From contig NZ_SGIS01000001.1 of the NCBI RefSeq assembly GCF_004208535.1, positions 186,001-250,000 of the forward strand: a DNA stretch of 64,000 bases, in the 5' to 3' direction. This DNA comes from Sphingomonas populi. Lineage in GTDB: Bacteria; Pseudomonadota; Alphaproteobacteria; Sphingomonadales; Sphingomonadaceae. Under the pieces are notes generated by a model. That model was not told the origin of the DNA. It saw only the letters and a program-made list of their open reading frames with translations, and did not search any database. This document shows positions 8,087 to 17,633 of this stretch, piece by piece; position 1 is the stretch's first letter; each line of letters opens with the position of its first letter. A program made the translations under genes and the position numbers.

Positions 8087-9012
8087 GCACACGCGTTTTC
8101 ATTGATGGGGCGGTCGGCACGACCGGCCTCGAAATCCGCGATCGGCTCGCCGGGCGCGCCGATATCGAGCAGATCATCCTCGACGACGAGCTTCGCAAGG
8201 ACGCCAAGGCGCGCGCCGAAGCGCTCAACGCCGCCGATTTCGTCATTCTCTGCCTGCCCGATGCCGCGTCGCGCGAGGCGGTGTCGCTGATCGAGAACGA
8301 CCGCACCCGCGTCATCGACGCATCGACCGCGTTCCGCACGACCGAAGGCTGGACCTACGGTTTCCCGGAACTCGAACCCGGTGCCGCCGATGCCGTCGCG
8401 TCCGCAGCCCGCGTAAGCAACCCCGGCTGCTACCCGACCGGCTTCCTCGCGCTGGTCCGGCCGCTCATCCGCGCCGGCCTGATCCCGGCCGACTGGCCGC
8501 TCACCGTCAACGCGCTGTCGGGCTATTCGGGCGGCGGCAAGGCGATGATCGCCGACTATGAGAACGGCACGCCGCCCTCCGCCGCACGCGCCTATGCGCT
8601 CGCGCTCGCCCACAAGCATGTCGGCGAGATGCAGAAACATGCCCGCGTCGAGCATCCGCCGATCTTCACCCCCACCGTGGCCAACACCTATCGCGGTATG
8701 ATCGTTGAAGTGCCGCTGCCGCTCCACGTCTTCCCGCGCCGCCCGTCGCTCGCCGCGTGCGAAGCAGCACTGCGCGACGCCTACAAGACCTCGCCGATCG
8801 TCCGCGTCGTGGATGGCGATGCCACCACTGTCGCGATCGAGGATGATGCGGGCACCGACCGGCTCACCTTGCGGGTCTGCGGCAATGCCGAGACCGGCCA
8901 GGCGCGGCTGATCGCCACGCTCGACAATCTCGGCAAGGGTGCCGCCGGCGCCGCCGTGCAGAACCTCAATCTGATGGCCGGGCTGGACCCGGTCGCGGGG
9001 CTGACGCTTTAA
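8083..9012 (+). CDS. argC: N-acetyl-gamma-glutamyl-phosphate reductase (short, type 2)
   Basis: It reduces N-acetylglutamyl phosphate with NADPH in arginine synthesis. The 309-residue length fits the short ArgC class. The N-terminal dinucleotide-binding stretch is FIDGAVGTTGLEIRDRL. The active-site Cys is in SNPGCYPTGF (near residue 115), and a conserved segment NALSGYSGGGK follows. The ATG overlaps the stop of the SH3-protein gene by 4 bases. No other arg genes are nearby. Confidence 0.95.
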   Translation: MSTRVFIDGAVGTTGLEIRDRLAGRADIEQIILDDELRKDAKARAEALNAADFVILCLPDAASREAVSLIENDRTRVIDASTAFRTTEGWTYGFPELEPGAADAVASAARVSNPGCYPTGFLALVRPLIRAGLIPADWPLTVNALSGYSGGGKAMIADYENGTPPSAARAYALALAHKHVGEMQKHARVEHPPIFTPTVANTYRGMIVEVPLPLHVFPRRPSLAACEAALRDAYKTSPIVRVVDGDATTVAIEDDAGTDRLTLRVCGNAETGQARLIATLDNLGKGAAGAAVQNLNLMAGLDPVAGLTL

Positions 9013-9058
9013 ACGGCCACCGATTCGTTTCGCCGACGCGAACCAAGGAGATCGACAA

Positions 9059-10528
9059 ATGCCAGGAACGCGCCAGCCAGTCGCCAAGCTGCTGCTGTTC
9101 GGAGCGACGGGCGATCTCGCCCAGCGCATGCTGCTGCCCTCGCTTTATGGGCTGCACGCCGACGGCCTGCTCCCCGAGGCGTTGACCATTACCGGCACCG
9201 CGCGCGCCGAGCATGACGACGCCGATTACCAGAAGTTCGCCGAAAAGGCGTTGAAGCAGTTCCTGCCCGACGACCGCAAGGACGCCGAGAAGATCAAGAG
9301 CTTCCTCAAGCGGCTCGGCTATCAGGCGCACGACGCCGCCGATGTCGAAGGCTATAAGACGCTCGCCGAGAAGGTCGGCGATGTCTCGGGCGGGCTCGCC
9401 ATCTTCCTGTCGACCGCGCCGTCGCTGTTCGAGCCGGTCATCAAGGGCCTCGCCTCAGCCGGTCTCGCCGGCGAGACGGTGCGAATCGGACTCGAAAAGC
9501 CGCTCGGCTACGATCTCGCTTCCAGCCGCGAGATCAACGACACGGTCGCGACCGCATTCAGCGAGGACCGCACCTTCCGCATCGACCATTATCTGGGCAA
9601 GGAAACCGTCCAGAACATCATGGCGCTGCGCTTCGGCAATTCGTTCTTCGAGCCGATCTGGAACGCGCAGGGCATCGACAACATCCAGATCACCATCGCC
9701 GAGACGGTCGGGCTGGAGGATCGCGCGTCTTATTATGATGGCGCCGGCGCTCTGCGCGACATGGTCGCCAACCACATGCTCCAGTTGCTCGCGCTCGTCG
9801 CGATGGAGGCGCCCGCCAAGTTCGACGGCGCCGCGATCCGCGATGAAAAGGCCAAGGTGTTCCGCTCGATGCGCCCGATCGCGCCCGATCAGGTGCCCGC
9901 CAACACCGTCACCGGCCAATATGGCGCGGGCGCGGTCAAGGGCGAGATCGTTAGGGGCTATATCGACGAACTCGGCCAGCCCTCCACCACCGAGACCTTC
10001 GTCGCGATCAAGGCGCATGTCGACAATTGGCGCTGGCAGGGCGTGCCCTTCTACCTGCGCACCGGCAAGCGCATGACGACGCGGCGCAGCGAGATCGCGA
10101 TCCAGTTCAAGCCGGTGCCGCACTCGATGTTCCGCAACCGCGGCGGGCTGCTCCAGCCCAACGTGCTGGTGATCCGCTTGCAGCCCGAGGAATATATCCA
10201 GATCCTCGTCATGGCCAAGGAACCGGGCCTCGACCGCGAGGGCATCCGCCTGCGCGAACTGCCGCTCAATCTCAGCCTCGACGCCGCCTTCGCCGGCAAG
10301 CCGCGTCGCATCGCCTATGAGCGCTTGCTGCTGGATCTCATCGAAGGCGACCAGACTCTGTTCGTCCGCCGCGACGAGGTCGAGGCGCAATGGGAATGGA
10401 TCGACGCGATCCGGGCCGGCTGGACCGCCAACGACACCAAGCCCAAAAGCTACCCCTCGGGAAGTTGGGGGCCGAGCGCCGCGATCGCGCTGACCGAGCG
10501 CGACGGGGTTACCTGGCAGGACGATTGA
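9059..10528 (+). CDS. zwf: Glucose-6-phosphate 1-dehydrogenase
   Basis: It oxidises glucose 6-phosphate to 6-phosphogluconolactone, the first step of the Entner-Doudoroff route. The 489-residue length is typical. The NADP-binding motif is LFGATGDLAQRM near the N-terminus. The substrate-binding signature RIDHYLGKETVQN is present and carries the catalytic His. AAGGAG lies 7 bases before the ATG. It is the first gene of zwf-pgl-edd-glk-eda; a palindromic repeat separates it from pgl. Confidence 0.98.
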   Translation: MPGTRQPVAKLLLFGATGDLAQRMLLPSLYGLHADGLLPEALTITGTARAEHDDADYQKFAEKALKQFLPDDRKDAEKIKSFLKRLGYQAHDAADVEGYKTLAEKVGDVSGGLAIFLSTAPSLFEPVIKGLASAGLAGETVRIGLEKPLGYDLASSREINDTVATAFSEDRTFRIDHYLGKETVQNIMALRFGNSFFEPIWNAQGIDNIQITIAETVGLEDRASYYDGAGALRDMVANHMLQLLALVAMEAPAKFDGAAIRDEKAKVFRSMRPIAPDQVPANTVTGQYGAGAVKGEIVRGYIDELGQPSTTETFVAIKAHVDNWRWQGVPFYLRTGKRMTTRRSEIAIQFKPVPHSMFRNRGGLLQPNVLVIRLQPEEYIQILVMAKEPGLDREGIRLRELPLNLSLDAAFAGKPRRIAYERLLLDLIEGDQTLFVRRDEVEAQWEWIDAIRAGWTANDTKPKSYPSGSWGPSAAIALTERDGVTWQDD

Positions 10529-10541
10529 ACGCCCCCCTATC

Positions 10542-10658
10542 CCGTTCGTCCTGAGTAGGGGCTGAGCGAAGTCGAAGACCCGTATCGAAGGACATTGCCC
10601 GGAGCGTGCCCTTCGATACGCCGCTTCGACAGGCTCAGCAGCTACTCAGGGCGAACGG
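10542..10658. repeat. Palindromic intergenic repeat between zwf and pgl
   Basis: The arms begin CCGTTCG(TC)CTGAG and end CTCAGGGCGAACGG. Imperfect internal arms contain CTTCGACAGGCTCAG-type words and a CCTTCGATACG hairpin. Related arms recur at 42995-43050 and 47681-47760 in this window. It is non-coding and lies inside an operon, so it may affect mRNA processing or differential expression. Confidence 0.8.
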
Positions 10659-10685
10659 ACTGATTTACGCATTAAGGACAAAGAC

Positions 10686-11393
10686 ATGACCGACGAAGTC
10701 GAATGGTGGGATTATGACGATGCAGCCGAGATGGCCGGCGCCGTCGCAGGAGACATCGCCTTCATCATCGAAAGCGCGATCGATGCGCGCGGCGGCGCGG
10801 TCATCGCGCTCGCCGGCGGCAAGACGCCGATGCCGATCTACGAGAAACTGGCTGCGACCAAGCTCGACTGGAAGCGCGTGACGATCGTGCCCGGCGACGA
10901 TCGCATCGTGCCGCTGGGCGATCCGTTGTCGAACGTCACCGCGATCGGCAAGATCTTCATCCCCAAGGGCGCACGCGTCATCCCGCTCATCAGCGAGGCC
11001 GCCAAGGATTACAAGGCGGCGGGCAAGGCCGCCGACGCACGGCTCGGCGATCTGCACTGGCCGCTCGATCTGTGCCTGCTCGGCGTCGGCGCCGACGGGC
11101 ATACCGCCTCGATCTTCCCCGGCCCCGATTACGACGAAGCGGTCAACGGCCCCAAGGAGCGCCGCGCTTTGGGCGTGATGCCCGATCCGCTGCCCGCCGA
11201 CGCGCCGGTGCCGCGCGTCACGCTCAGCCTGTCGGCGATCACCACGGCGCGCGCGCTGATGCTCGCCGTGACCGGCGACGCCAAGCGCAAGGTGATCGAG
11301 ACCGCGATCAAGCAGGGTCCGGCCTCGAAATATCCGATCGGTCGCGTGCTGGCCGATGCCGAATTGCCCGCCGACATCCATTGGGCGCCCTGA
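10686..11393 (+). CDS. pgl: 6-phosphogluconolactonase
   Basis: It hydrolyses 6-phosphogluconolactone to 6-phosphogluconate. The 235-residue protein has the NagB/SugE-like fold with motifs ALAGGKTPMPIYEKL, VPGDDRIVPL and the catalytic-region LGVGADGHTASIFPG. It follows zwf and precedes edd, consistent with pathway order. Confidence 0.96.
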   Translation: MTDEVEWWDYDDAAEMAGAVAGDIAFIIESAIDARGGAVIALAGGKTPMPIYEKLAATKLDWKRVTIVPGDDRIVPLGDPLSNVTAIGKIFIPKGARVIPLISEAAKDYKAAGKAADARLGDLHWPLDLCLLGVGADGHTASIFPGPDYDEAVNGPKERRALGVMPDPLPADAPVPRVTLSLSAITTARALMLAVTGDAKRKVIETAIKQGPASKYPIGRVLADAELPADIHWAP

Positions 11394-11418
11394 CCCGATA
11401 AAACGTTACACCTACGAC

Positions 11419-11464
11419 CACCCCCCTGTTTCGCGTGCGCAGGTCACGCGATAAGAGGGGGGTG
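11419..11464 (+). other. Long intra-operon hairpin between pgl and edd
   Basis: A 9-bp outer stem (11419-11427 with 11456-11464) and a 6-bp inner stem (11432-11437 with 11445-11450) form a strong two-part hairpin. No T-tract follows. It is more likely an mRNA stability or processing element than a terminator. Confidence 0.6.
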
Positions 11465-11505
11465 CGCGTCGGCGCGCCCTACCCGCCCCAAGGGACATTC
11501 AGATC

Positions 11506-13320
11506 ATGACGCTCCACCCCGAGATCGCGGCCGTCACCGACCGGATCATCAGCCGTTCGAAGCGCACGCGTGACGCCTATCTCGGCCTGATCGGGCGCGA
11601 GCGCGACCAGCATATCGCCCGCCCCGGACTGAGTTGCGCCAACCTCGCGCACGGTTACGCCGGCACCGAGGAGGATCGCGACGCGATGCGCGTGGCCAAG
11701 GCGATGAACATCGGCATCGTCACCTCGTACAACGACATGCTGTCGGCGCACGCGACCTATTATCGCTATCCCGAACAGATGAAGGTGTGGGCGCGCGAGG
11801 CCGGCGCGACCGCGCAGGTGGCAGGCGGCGTGCCGGCGATGTGCGACGGCGTGACGCAGGGCTATGCCGGCATGGAATTATCGCTGTTCAGCCGCGACAC
11901 GATCGCGCTCTCCACCGCGATCGCGCTCAGCCACGGGCTGTTCGAGGGCGCAGCGTTGCTCGGCATTTGCGACAAGATCGTCCCCGGCCTGCTGATCGGG
12001 GCATTGCGCTTCGGCCACCTGCCGATGGTGCTGATCCCCGGCGGGCCGATGCCGACCGGCATCCCCAACAAGCAGAAAGCGGCGGTGCGCGAGGCCTTCG
12101 CGGAAGGGAAAGTCGGCCGCGAAGACCTGCTCGACGCCGAGATCGCCGCGTATCATTCGAAGGGCACCTGCACCTTCTACGGCACCGCCAATTCAAACCA
12201 GATGATGATGGAGATGATGGGCCTCCACATTCCCGGCGCGGCCTTCGCCAACCCCGGCACAAAACTCCGGCAGGAGTTGACCCGCGCGGCGGTTCACCGC
12301 CTCGCCGAGATCGGCTGGGACGGCGACGATTACCGCCCGATCGGCCTGTGCGTCGATGAGAAGGCGATCGTCAACGCGGCGATTGGCCTGCTCGCCACCG
12401 GCGGCTCGACCAACCATCTCATCCATCTGCCCGCGATCGCAGCCTCGGCGGGAATCGTCATCGACTGGGAGGATTTCGACCGGCTCTCGCGGACGGTGCC
12501 GCTGATCGCGCGCGTCTATCCCAACGGCGCCGCCGACGTGAACGGGTTCGAGGACGCCGGTGGCATGCCCTATGTGATCCGCGAACTCGCCGACGCCGGG
12601 CTGCTCCACCGCGATCTGCTCACGATCGGCCACGGCGACATGACCGATTATGGCAAGCGCCCGGTCGTGGCCGGCGATGGCCTCGTCTGGGAAGATCCCG
12701 GCGCGAGCGGCGACGATACGATCCTGCGCCCCGCCGCCGCGCCCTTTTCGGAAGAAGGCGGTTTCCGCATCCTCACCGGCAACCTCGGGCGCGGCTGCAT
12801 CAAGGTGTCGGCGGTCGATCGCGACCGCTGGACGATCGAGGCGCCGTGCCGCATCTTCCAGACCCAGGCCGAGGTGCAGGCCGCGTTCCAGGCCGGCGAA
12901 CTCGACCGCGACGTGATCGTCGTGGTCCGCTTCCAGGGGCCACGCGCCAACGGCATGCCGGAGCTGCACAAGCTGACGCCGACCCTCGGCGTGCTCCAGA
13001 ATCGCGGTTACCGCGTTGCGCTGGTGACGGACGGGCGCATGTCGGGTGCAAGCGGCAAGGTGCCAGCCGCGATCCACTGCTCGCCCGAAGCGCTCGGCGG
13101 TGGACCGCTCGCGCTGCTGCGCGACGGCGACGTGGTGCGGATGTCGGCGGAAACCAACGAACTGGTCGCGTCGGTCGATCCCGCCGAATGGGCGCTGCGC
13201 CAGCCAGTCGAGGCGCCACCGCCCGCCGAGGGCATGGGCCGCGAGCTGTTCGGCATGTTCCGCAGCCTCGCCAACGAGGCTGAAAAGGGCGCATGCGCCG
13301 TACTCGCGGGGATGGAATGA
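11506..13320 (+). CDS. edd: Phosphogluconate dehydratase
   Basis: It dehydrates 6-phosphogluconate to KDPG using an iron-sulfur cluster (IlvD/Edd family). The 604-residue length is typical of Edd. Conserved segments include [69 protein letters not shown] and [17 protein letters not shown]. It ends overlapping the glk start, so the two are translationally coupled. Confidence 0.98.
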   Translation: MTLHPEIAAVTDRIISRSKRTRDAYLGLIGRERDQHIARPGLSCANLAHGYAGTEEDRDAMRVAKAMNIGIVTSYNDMLSAHATYYRYPEQMKVWAREAGATAQVAGGVPAMCDGVTQGYAGMELSLFSRDTIALSTAIALSHGLFEGAALLGICDKIVPGLLIGALRFGHLPMVLIPGGPMPTGIPNKQKAAVREAFAEGKVGREDLLDAEIAAYHSKGTCTFYGTANSNQMMMEMMGLHIPGAAFANPGTKLRQELTRAAVHRLAEIGWDGDDYRPIGLCVDEKAIVNAAIGLLATGGSTNHLIHLPAIAASAGIVIDWEDFDRLSRTVPLIARVYPNGAADVNGFEDAGGMPYVIRELADAGLLHRDLLTIGHGDMTDYGKRPVVAGDGLVWEDPGASGDDTILRPAAAPFSEEGGFRILTGNLGRGCIKVSAVDRDRWTIEAPCRIFQTQAEVQAAFQAGELDRDVIVVVRFQGPRANGMPELHKLTPTLGVLQNRGYRVALVTDGRMSGASGKVPAAIHCSPEALGGGPLALLRDGDVVRMSAETNELVASVDPAEWALRQPVEAPPPAEGMGRELFGMFRSLANEAEKGACAVLAGME

Positions 13321-14288
13321 TGCAGGTCGTCGCTGTCGATATCGGGGGCACGCACGCCCGCTTCGCCATCGCCGAGGTCGAGGGCGGTCATGTGTCCTCG
13401 CTCGGCGAGCCGGTCACGCTCAAGACCGCCGAGCACGCCTCGCTGCAAACTGCGTGGCAGGCGTTCGGCAAGACGCTCGACCGACCGATGCCGCGCGCCG
13501 CCGCCATCGCCGTCGCCTCGCCGGTCGACGGCGATCTCATCAAGCTCACCAACAATCCGTGGATCATCCGGCGCGGGTTGGTGAAGGAGCGGCTCGATGT
13601 CGACGAGTTCGTGCTGGTCAATGATTTCGGCGCAGTCGGCCATGCCGTCGCGCAGGTCGGGCCGGAGATGTTCGAACACATCACCGGCCCCGACGTGCCG
13701 CTGCCCGATCACGGCATCATCTCGATCGTCGGCCCCGGCACCGGCCTCGGCGTCGCGCAGGTGCTGCGCGAGAAACGCGGCTATCATGTGTTGGAAACCG
13801 AAGGCGGCCACAGCGACTTCCCGCCGCTCGACAGCTTCGAAGACGCGCTGCTCAAGCGGCTGCGCACGCTGCACGGCCGCGTCTCGTCCGAACGTGTCGT
13901 CTCCGGCCCCGGCATCGTCGCGATCTACGAGACGCTCGCCGAGATCGACGGCCGCCCGGTGGCGCGGCTCGACGACAAGGCGATCTGGCAAATGGCGTTG
14001 GAAGGCACCGACAGCCTCGCGCTTGCCGCGCTCGATCGCTTCTGCCTCGCGCTCGGCGCCACCGCCGGCGACCGCGCGATCTGCCAAGGCGCGAAGGCCG
14101 TCGTCATCGCCGGCGGTCTTGGTCTCCGCATCAAGGATCACATCGTTCAATCGGGCTTCGCCGAACGCTTCAGCGCCAAGGGCCGCTTCCGCGCGATGAT
14201 GCAGGCGCTGCCCGTCAAGCTCATCACCCATCCCCAGCCCGGCCTGTTCGGCGCCGCGGCCGCCTTTGCCCAGGAGCATCACCAGTGA
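13317..14288 (+). CDS. glk: Glucokinase
   Basis: It phosphorylates glucose with ATP to feed Zwf. The phosphate-binding motif VVAVDIGGTHARFAIAEV starts within a few residues of the N-terminus. Further family motifs are the catalytic-region VNDFGAVGHAV, VGPGTGLGVAQ and ETEGGHSDFPP. Two ATGs are possible (13317 and 13320); the first overlaps the edd stop as ATGA. The length of 322-323 residues matches the Glk family. The eda start overlaps its stop. Confidence 0.96.
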   Translation: MMQVVAVDIGGTHARFAIAEVEGGHVSSLGEPVTLKTAEHASLQTAWQAFGKTLDRPMPRAAAIAVASPVDGDLIKLTNNPWIIRRGLVKERLDVDEFVLVNDFGAVGHAVAQVGPEMFEHITGPDVPLPDHGIISIVGPGTGLGVAQVLREKRGYHVLETEGGHSDFPPLDSFEDALLKRLRTLHGRVSSERVVSGPGIVAIYETLAEIDGRPVARLDDKAIWQMALEGTDSLALAALDRFCLALGATAGDRAICQGAKAVVIAGGLGLRIKDHIVQSGFAERFSAKGRFRAMMQALPVKLITHPQPGLFGAAAAFAQEHHQ

Positions 14289-14890
14289 GCAATATTCGCG
14301 ACCTTATGCTGATCGCCCCCGTCATCCCGGTCATCGTGATCGACGACGCGGCGACCGCCCGCCCGATCGCCGAAGCGCTCGTCGCCGGCGGCATCCGCGT
14401 GCTCGAAGTCACGCTGCGCACGCCCGCCGCGCTCGACGCGATCCGCGAGATGAAGCAGGTGCCCGGCGCGATCGTCGGTGCCGGCACGGTCATCAACCCC
14501 GACCAGTTCACGCAGGCGATGGACGCGGGCGCCGAGTTCATCGTCTCGCCCGGCCTCACCGAACGGCTCGCGCGCCCGATCATCGACAGCGGTGTGCCGT
14601 TCCTGCCGGGCACCGCCAATGCCGCCGACATCATGCTCGGCCTCGATCTCGGCCTGACGCACTTCAAGTTCTTCCCGGCGATGGCGGCGGGTGGCCTGCC
14701 GGCGCTGAAGGCACTCGCCGCGCCGTTCAACCAGTGCAGCTTCTGCCCGACCGGCGGCATCACCGAGGCGACCGCACCCGATTGGCTGGCATTCGATCCC
14801 GTCCTGTGCGTCGGTGGAAGCTGGGTGCTCGGCGGCACGCCAGCCGAGATCGAGGCGAAGGCCCGCGCGGCAATGGCACTGCGCGGCTGA
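14285..14890 (+). CDS. eda: 2-dehydro-3-deoxy-phosphogluconate (KDPG) aldolase
   Basis: It cleaves KDPG to pyruvate and glyceraldehyde 3-phosphate, ending the Entner-Doudoroff route. The 201-residue TIM-barrel protein has the catalytic Glu region LEVTLRTPAAL, GAGTVINPDQ and the Schiff-base Lys in THFKFFPA. It starts with GTG at 14285, overlapping the glk stop (GTGA). A perfect 10-bp inverted repeat (14900-14909 with 14931-14940) spans the convergent eda/mltG junction and may terminate both transcripts. Confidence 0.97.
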   Translation: MSNIRDLMLIAPVIPVIVIDDAATARPIAEALVAGGIRVLEVTLRTPAALDAIREMKQVPGAIVGAGTVINPDQFTQAMDAGAEFIVSPGLTERLARPIIDSGVPFLPGTANAADIMLGLDLGLTHFKFFPAMAAGGLPALKALAAPFNQCSFCPTGGITEATAPDWLAFDPVLCVGGSWVLGGTPAEIEAKARAAMALRG

Positions 14891-14908
14891 GGGTGCCCCG
14901 GCGGGCGT

Positions 14909-15874
14909 TTAGATGCCGTGTTCCTTACGGAACGCCCGCCACTTCATCACATTGGCGTTATGCTGTTCGAGCGTGTCGGCGAAGACATGCCCGCCCGATC
15001 CATCCGCAACGAAGTACAAAGCGTTCGAGCGTGCAGGATTGAGCACCGCGTCGATGCTCGCCCGCCCGGGGTTGCAAATCGGCCCGCTCGGCAGCCCGAC
15101 CATCGCATAGGTATTGTAGGCGTTGACCTCGTGAATCCACGGCGGCGGGATGCGCCGGCCGAGCGGGCGACCGAAGGTGTGCGGATAGATGATCGTCGGA
15201 TCGGCCTGGAGCATCATGCCGCGCTTGAGCCGGTTCGAATAGACCGCCGCGACCGTGCTGCGCTCGCTGGGTTTGCCGGTCTCCTTCTCGACGATCGAGG
15301 CGAGGATCAGCGCCTCGCGCGGCGTCGTCACGACGATCCCCGGCGCGCGCTTCGCCCATGCATCGGCGAGGTAGCGGCTCATCGCTTTCTGCATCCGCGC
15401 GACCATCGCCGCGCGGGAGTCGCCACGATCGAAGCTGTAGCTGTCCGGCAGCACCGAGCCTTCGACCGGCACGGCGACATTACCCTTGAGTTCGGTCGCC
15501 TTCATCAACACGTCGCGGACGATCACCGAGGGCAGCCCCTCGGGGACCGTCACGAAGCGCTGGAGCGTGCGGCCGCCCTGCAGCAGCTTGAGGATATCGG
15601 CCTGGCTGAGATGCGCCGGGATGCGATACTCGCCTGCCTTGATCGGCGCGCTGGACCCCAGCACTTTCGCGAGAACGCGGAAGCGGCTCGCGGAGGTAAT
15701 CGCGCCGGCCTTCTGCAATTGCTCGGAGGCGCCCGCCAGCGTGCTGCCCTGCGCCACCGTCACGGTGACGTTGCGGGTAAGCGGCCCGCGCCCGGACCAC
15801 ACATGCAGCACCCCGAAGAACCCGACGATCGCCGCCAGAACGATCAGCAGCGTGAGGCAGCCGAGCTTGCGCAC
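14909..15874 (-). CDS. mltG: Endolytic murein transglycosylase MltG (YceG family)
   Basis: This inner-membrane lytic transglycosylase cuts nascent peptidoglycan strands and is thought to end glycan polymerisation. The protein has a single N-terminal transmembrane anchor (LGCLTLLIVLAAIVGFFGVL). A LysM-like segment follows, then the YceG domain with the catalytic Glu in ASIVEKETG. The start chosen is GTG at 15874, giving 321 residues, 5 bases after the fabF stop. A longer upstream reading would put non-conserved Arg/Gln-rich sequence before the anchor. fabF-mltG linkage is widespread in proteobacteria. Confidence 0.94.
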   Translation of the reverse strand: MRKLGCLTLLIVLAAIVGFFGVLHVWSGRGPLTRNVTVTVAQGSTLAGASEQLQKAGAITSASRFRVLAKVLGSSAPIKAGEYRIPAHLSQADILKLLQGGRTLQRFVTVPEGLPSVIVRDVLMKATELKGNVAVPVEGSVLPDSYSFDRGDSRAAMVARMQKAMSRYLADAWAKRAPGIVVTTPREALILASIVEKETGKPSERSTVAAVYSNRLKRGMMLQADPTIIYPHTFGRPLGRRIPPPWIHEVNAYNTYAMVGLPSGPICNPGRASIDAVLNPARSNALYFVADGSGGHVFADTLEQHNANVMKWRAFRKEHGI

Positions 15875-15879
15875 CTTGC

Positions 15880-17145
15880 CTAGATCGCCTTCATCACCAG
15901 CGAGGCGTTGGTGCCGCCGAAGCCGAACGAATTGTTCAGCACCGCCTTGACCTTGCGCTCCTTGGCCTTGTGGGGCACGAGATCGACACCGACGCAATTC
16001 TCGCTCGGATTGTCGAGGTTGAGCGTCGGCGGCACGATCTGATCGCGCATCGCGAGGATGCAGAAGATGCTCTCGACCGCACCCGCGCCGCCGAGCAGAT
16101 GCCCGATCGCCGACTTGGTCGACGACATCGAAACGCCGTCGAGCGCGCTGCCAAACAGCCGGCGCACCGCGCCGAGTTCCAGTTCGTCGCCGAGCGGAGT
16201 CGAGGTGCCGTGCGCGTTGATATAGTCGATGTCCTCAAGCGCGAGGCCCGACTTGCGCATCGCCATCTGCATCGACCGGAACGCGCCCGAGCCTTCGGGG
16301 TGCGGCGCCGTGACGTGATAGGCATCGCCCGACAGGCCGTAACCAATCACTTCGGCGTAAATCTTCGCACCGCGCGCCTTGGCACGCTCATATTCCTCGA
16401 GCACGACCACGCCAGCGCCCTCGCCCATCACGAAGCCGTCGCGGTCGCGATCATAGGGGCGGCTGCCGCGCCACGGCTCATCGCGAAAGCCGGTCGATAG
16501 CGCGCGCGCCTGCGCGAAGCCGGCGATACCGATCGGGCAGATCGCGCCCTCCGAGCCACCCGCGAGCATCACGTCGGCATCGTCCATCGCGATCATCCGC
16601 GCGGCGTCGCCGATCGAATGCGCGCCGGTCGAGCAAGCGGTGACGACCGCGTGGTTCGGCCCCATCAGCCCGTATTTGATCGAGACCTGACCCGAAATGA
16701 GATTGATGAGCCGACCATGCACGAAATGCGGGCTGACCCGCTTCGGCCCCTTGGCGGCGAGCACCAGCGATTCGCTCTCGATACCCGGCAGTCCGCCGAT
16801 CCCGGCGCCGATCGAACAACCGGCACGGAAACGCTCTTCCTCGGTCATATCGAGAAGGCCGGCGTCTTCGATCGCCTGGCCGGCGGCATCGATGCCGTAG
16901 ATAATGAACGGATCGACCTGGCGCTGGACCTTGTGATCGACGCGCTTGCCCGGATCGAAGCCATATTCGTGGCCGGCCGGCTTGACCTCACACGCGTAAT
17001 TCATCTGGAAATCGGTCGCGTCGAAGCGCGTGATCGTGCCCGCGCCCGATTTCGCGGCGATGAGGTTGCTCCACGCGGTCTCGACATCCGCGCCAAGCGG
17101 CGTGACGAGGCCCAATCCGGTTACGACGACACGGCGCATGGCCAT
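15880..17145 (-). CDS. fabF: Beta-ketoacyl-ACP synthase II
   Basis: It condenses malonyl-ACP with acyl-ACP in fatty-acid elongation. The 421-residue thiolase-fold enzyme has the nucleophile Cys in VTACSTGAHSIG. The two His are in NAHGTSTPLGD and KSAIGHLLGGAGAVE, completing the Cys-His-His triad. It follows acpP after about 130 bases that hold two strong hairpins, and is followed closely by mltG. Confidence 0.98.
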   Translation of the reverse strand: MAMRRVVVTGLGLVTPLGADVETAWSNLIAAKSGAGTITRFDATDFQMNYACEVKPAGHEYGFDPGKRVDHKVQRQVDPFIIYGIDAAGQAIEDAGLLDMTEEERFRAGCSIGAGIGGLPGIESESLVLAAKGPKRVSPHFVHGRLINLISGQVSIKYGLMGPNHAVVTACSTGAHSIGDAARMIAMDDADVMLAGGSEGAICPIGIAGFAQARALSTGFRDEPWRGSRPYDRDRDGFVMGEGAGVVVLEEYERAKARGAKIYAEVIGYGLSGDAYHVTAPHPEGSGAFRSMQMAMRKSGLALEDIDYINAHGTSTPLGDELELGAVRRLFGSALDGVSMSSTKSAIGHLLGGAGAVESIFCILAMRDQIVPPTLNLDNPSENCVGVDLVPHKAKERKVKAVLNNSFGFGGTNASLVMKAI

Positions 17146-17176
17146 CTCCGTTTCTTATTTGCTCTTCAAAACAGAA

Positions 17177-17272
17177 CGGCTCCCCGCCCCTATGCGAACC
17201 CTGGGACGGGGAGCCGGTCCTATGTCTTCAAGGCCCCGATACGGGCCGGGCGCCGCCTTGCGGGCGGCGCCC
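17177..17272 (-). terminator. Two strong hairpins between acpP and fabF
   Basis: Reading along the minus strand, a 10-bp GC stem (17263-17272 with 17248-17257, loop 5) follows acpP. A second 10-bp stem (17207-17216 with 17177-17186) comes next and is followed by TTCTGTTTTG. The second is terminator-like but its T-tract is interrupted. Partial termination would favour acpP mRNA over fabF, in line with the high demand for ACP (inference). Confidence 0.55.
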
Positions 17273-17278
17273 GCTCGA

Positions 17279-17521
17279 TCAGCCCTTGTGCTCGTCGATG
17301 AAGGTGATCGCGTCCTTCACGGTCGCGATCTTCTCTGCAGCGTCGTCGGGGATTTCGACTTCGAACTCCTCTTCGAACGCCATCACCAGCTCAACGATAT
17401 CGAGGCTGTCGGCGCCCAGATCATCGATGAAGCTCGCATCCTCCGTCACCTTATCGGCTTCGACGCCGAGGTGCTCGACGACGATCTTCTTTACGCGATC
17501 GGCAGTCTCGCTCATGTTCAT
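17279..17521 (-). CDS. acpP: Acyl carrier protein
   Basis: The 80-residue acidic protein carries growing acyl chains on a phosphopantetheine arm. The modified Ser lies in [13 protein letters not shown]. Helix 1 ([14 protein letters not shown]) and helix 3 ([14 protein letters not shown]) match AcpP. It lies between fabG and fabF, as in many proteobacteria. Confidence 0.98.
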   Translation of the reverse strand: MNMSETADRVKKIVVEHLGVEADKVTEDASFIDDLGADSLDIVELVMAFEEEFEVEIPDDAAEKIATVKDAITFIDEHKG

Positions 17522-17633
17522 GTCCCTCTCATGAAGTGTGGGGTCTAAATTCCGGTTTGCACGTAGAACGCGGTTCCGGCCCGCGCAAGGGGCTGTGACG
17601 TTTCGGGGCAGCGCCGAAGCGCACCCCGACCCG

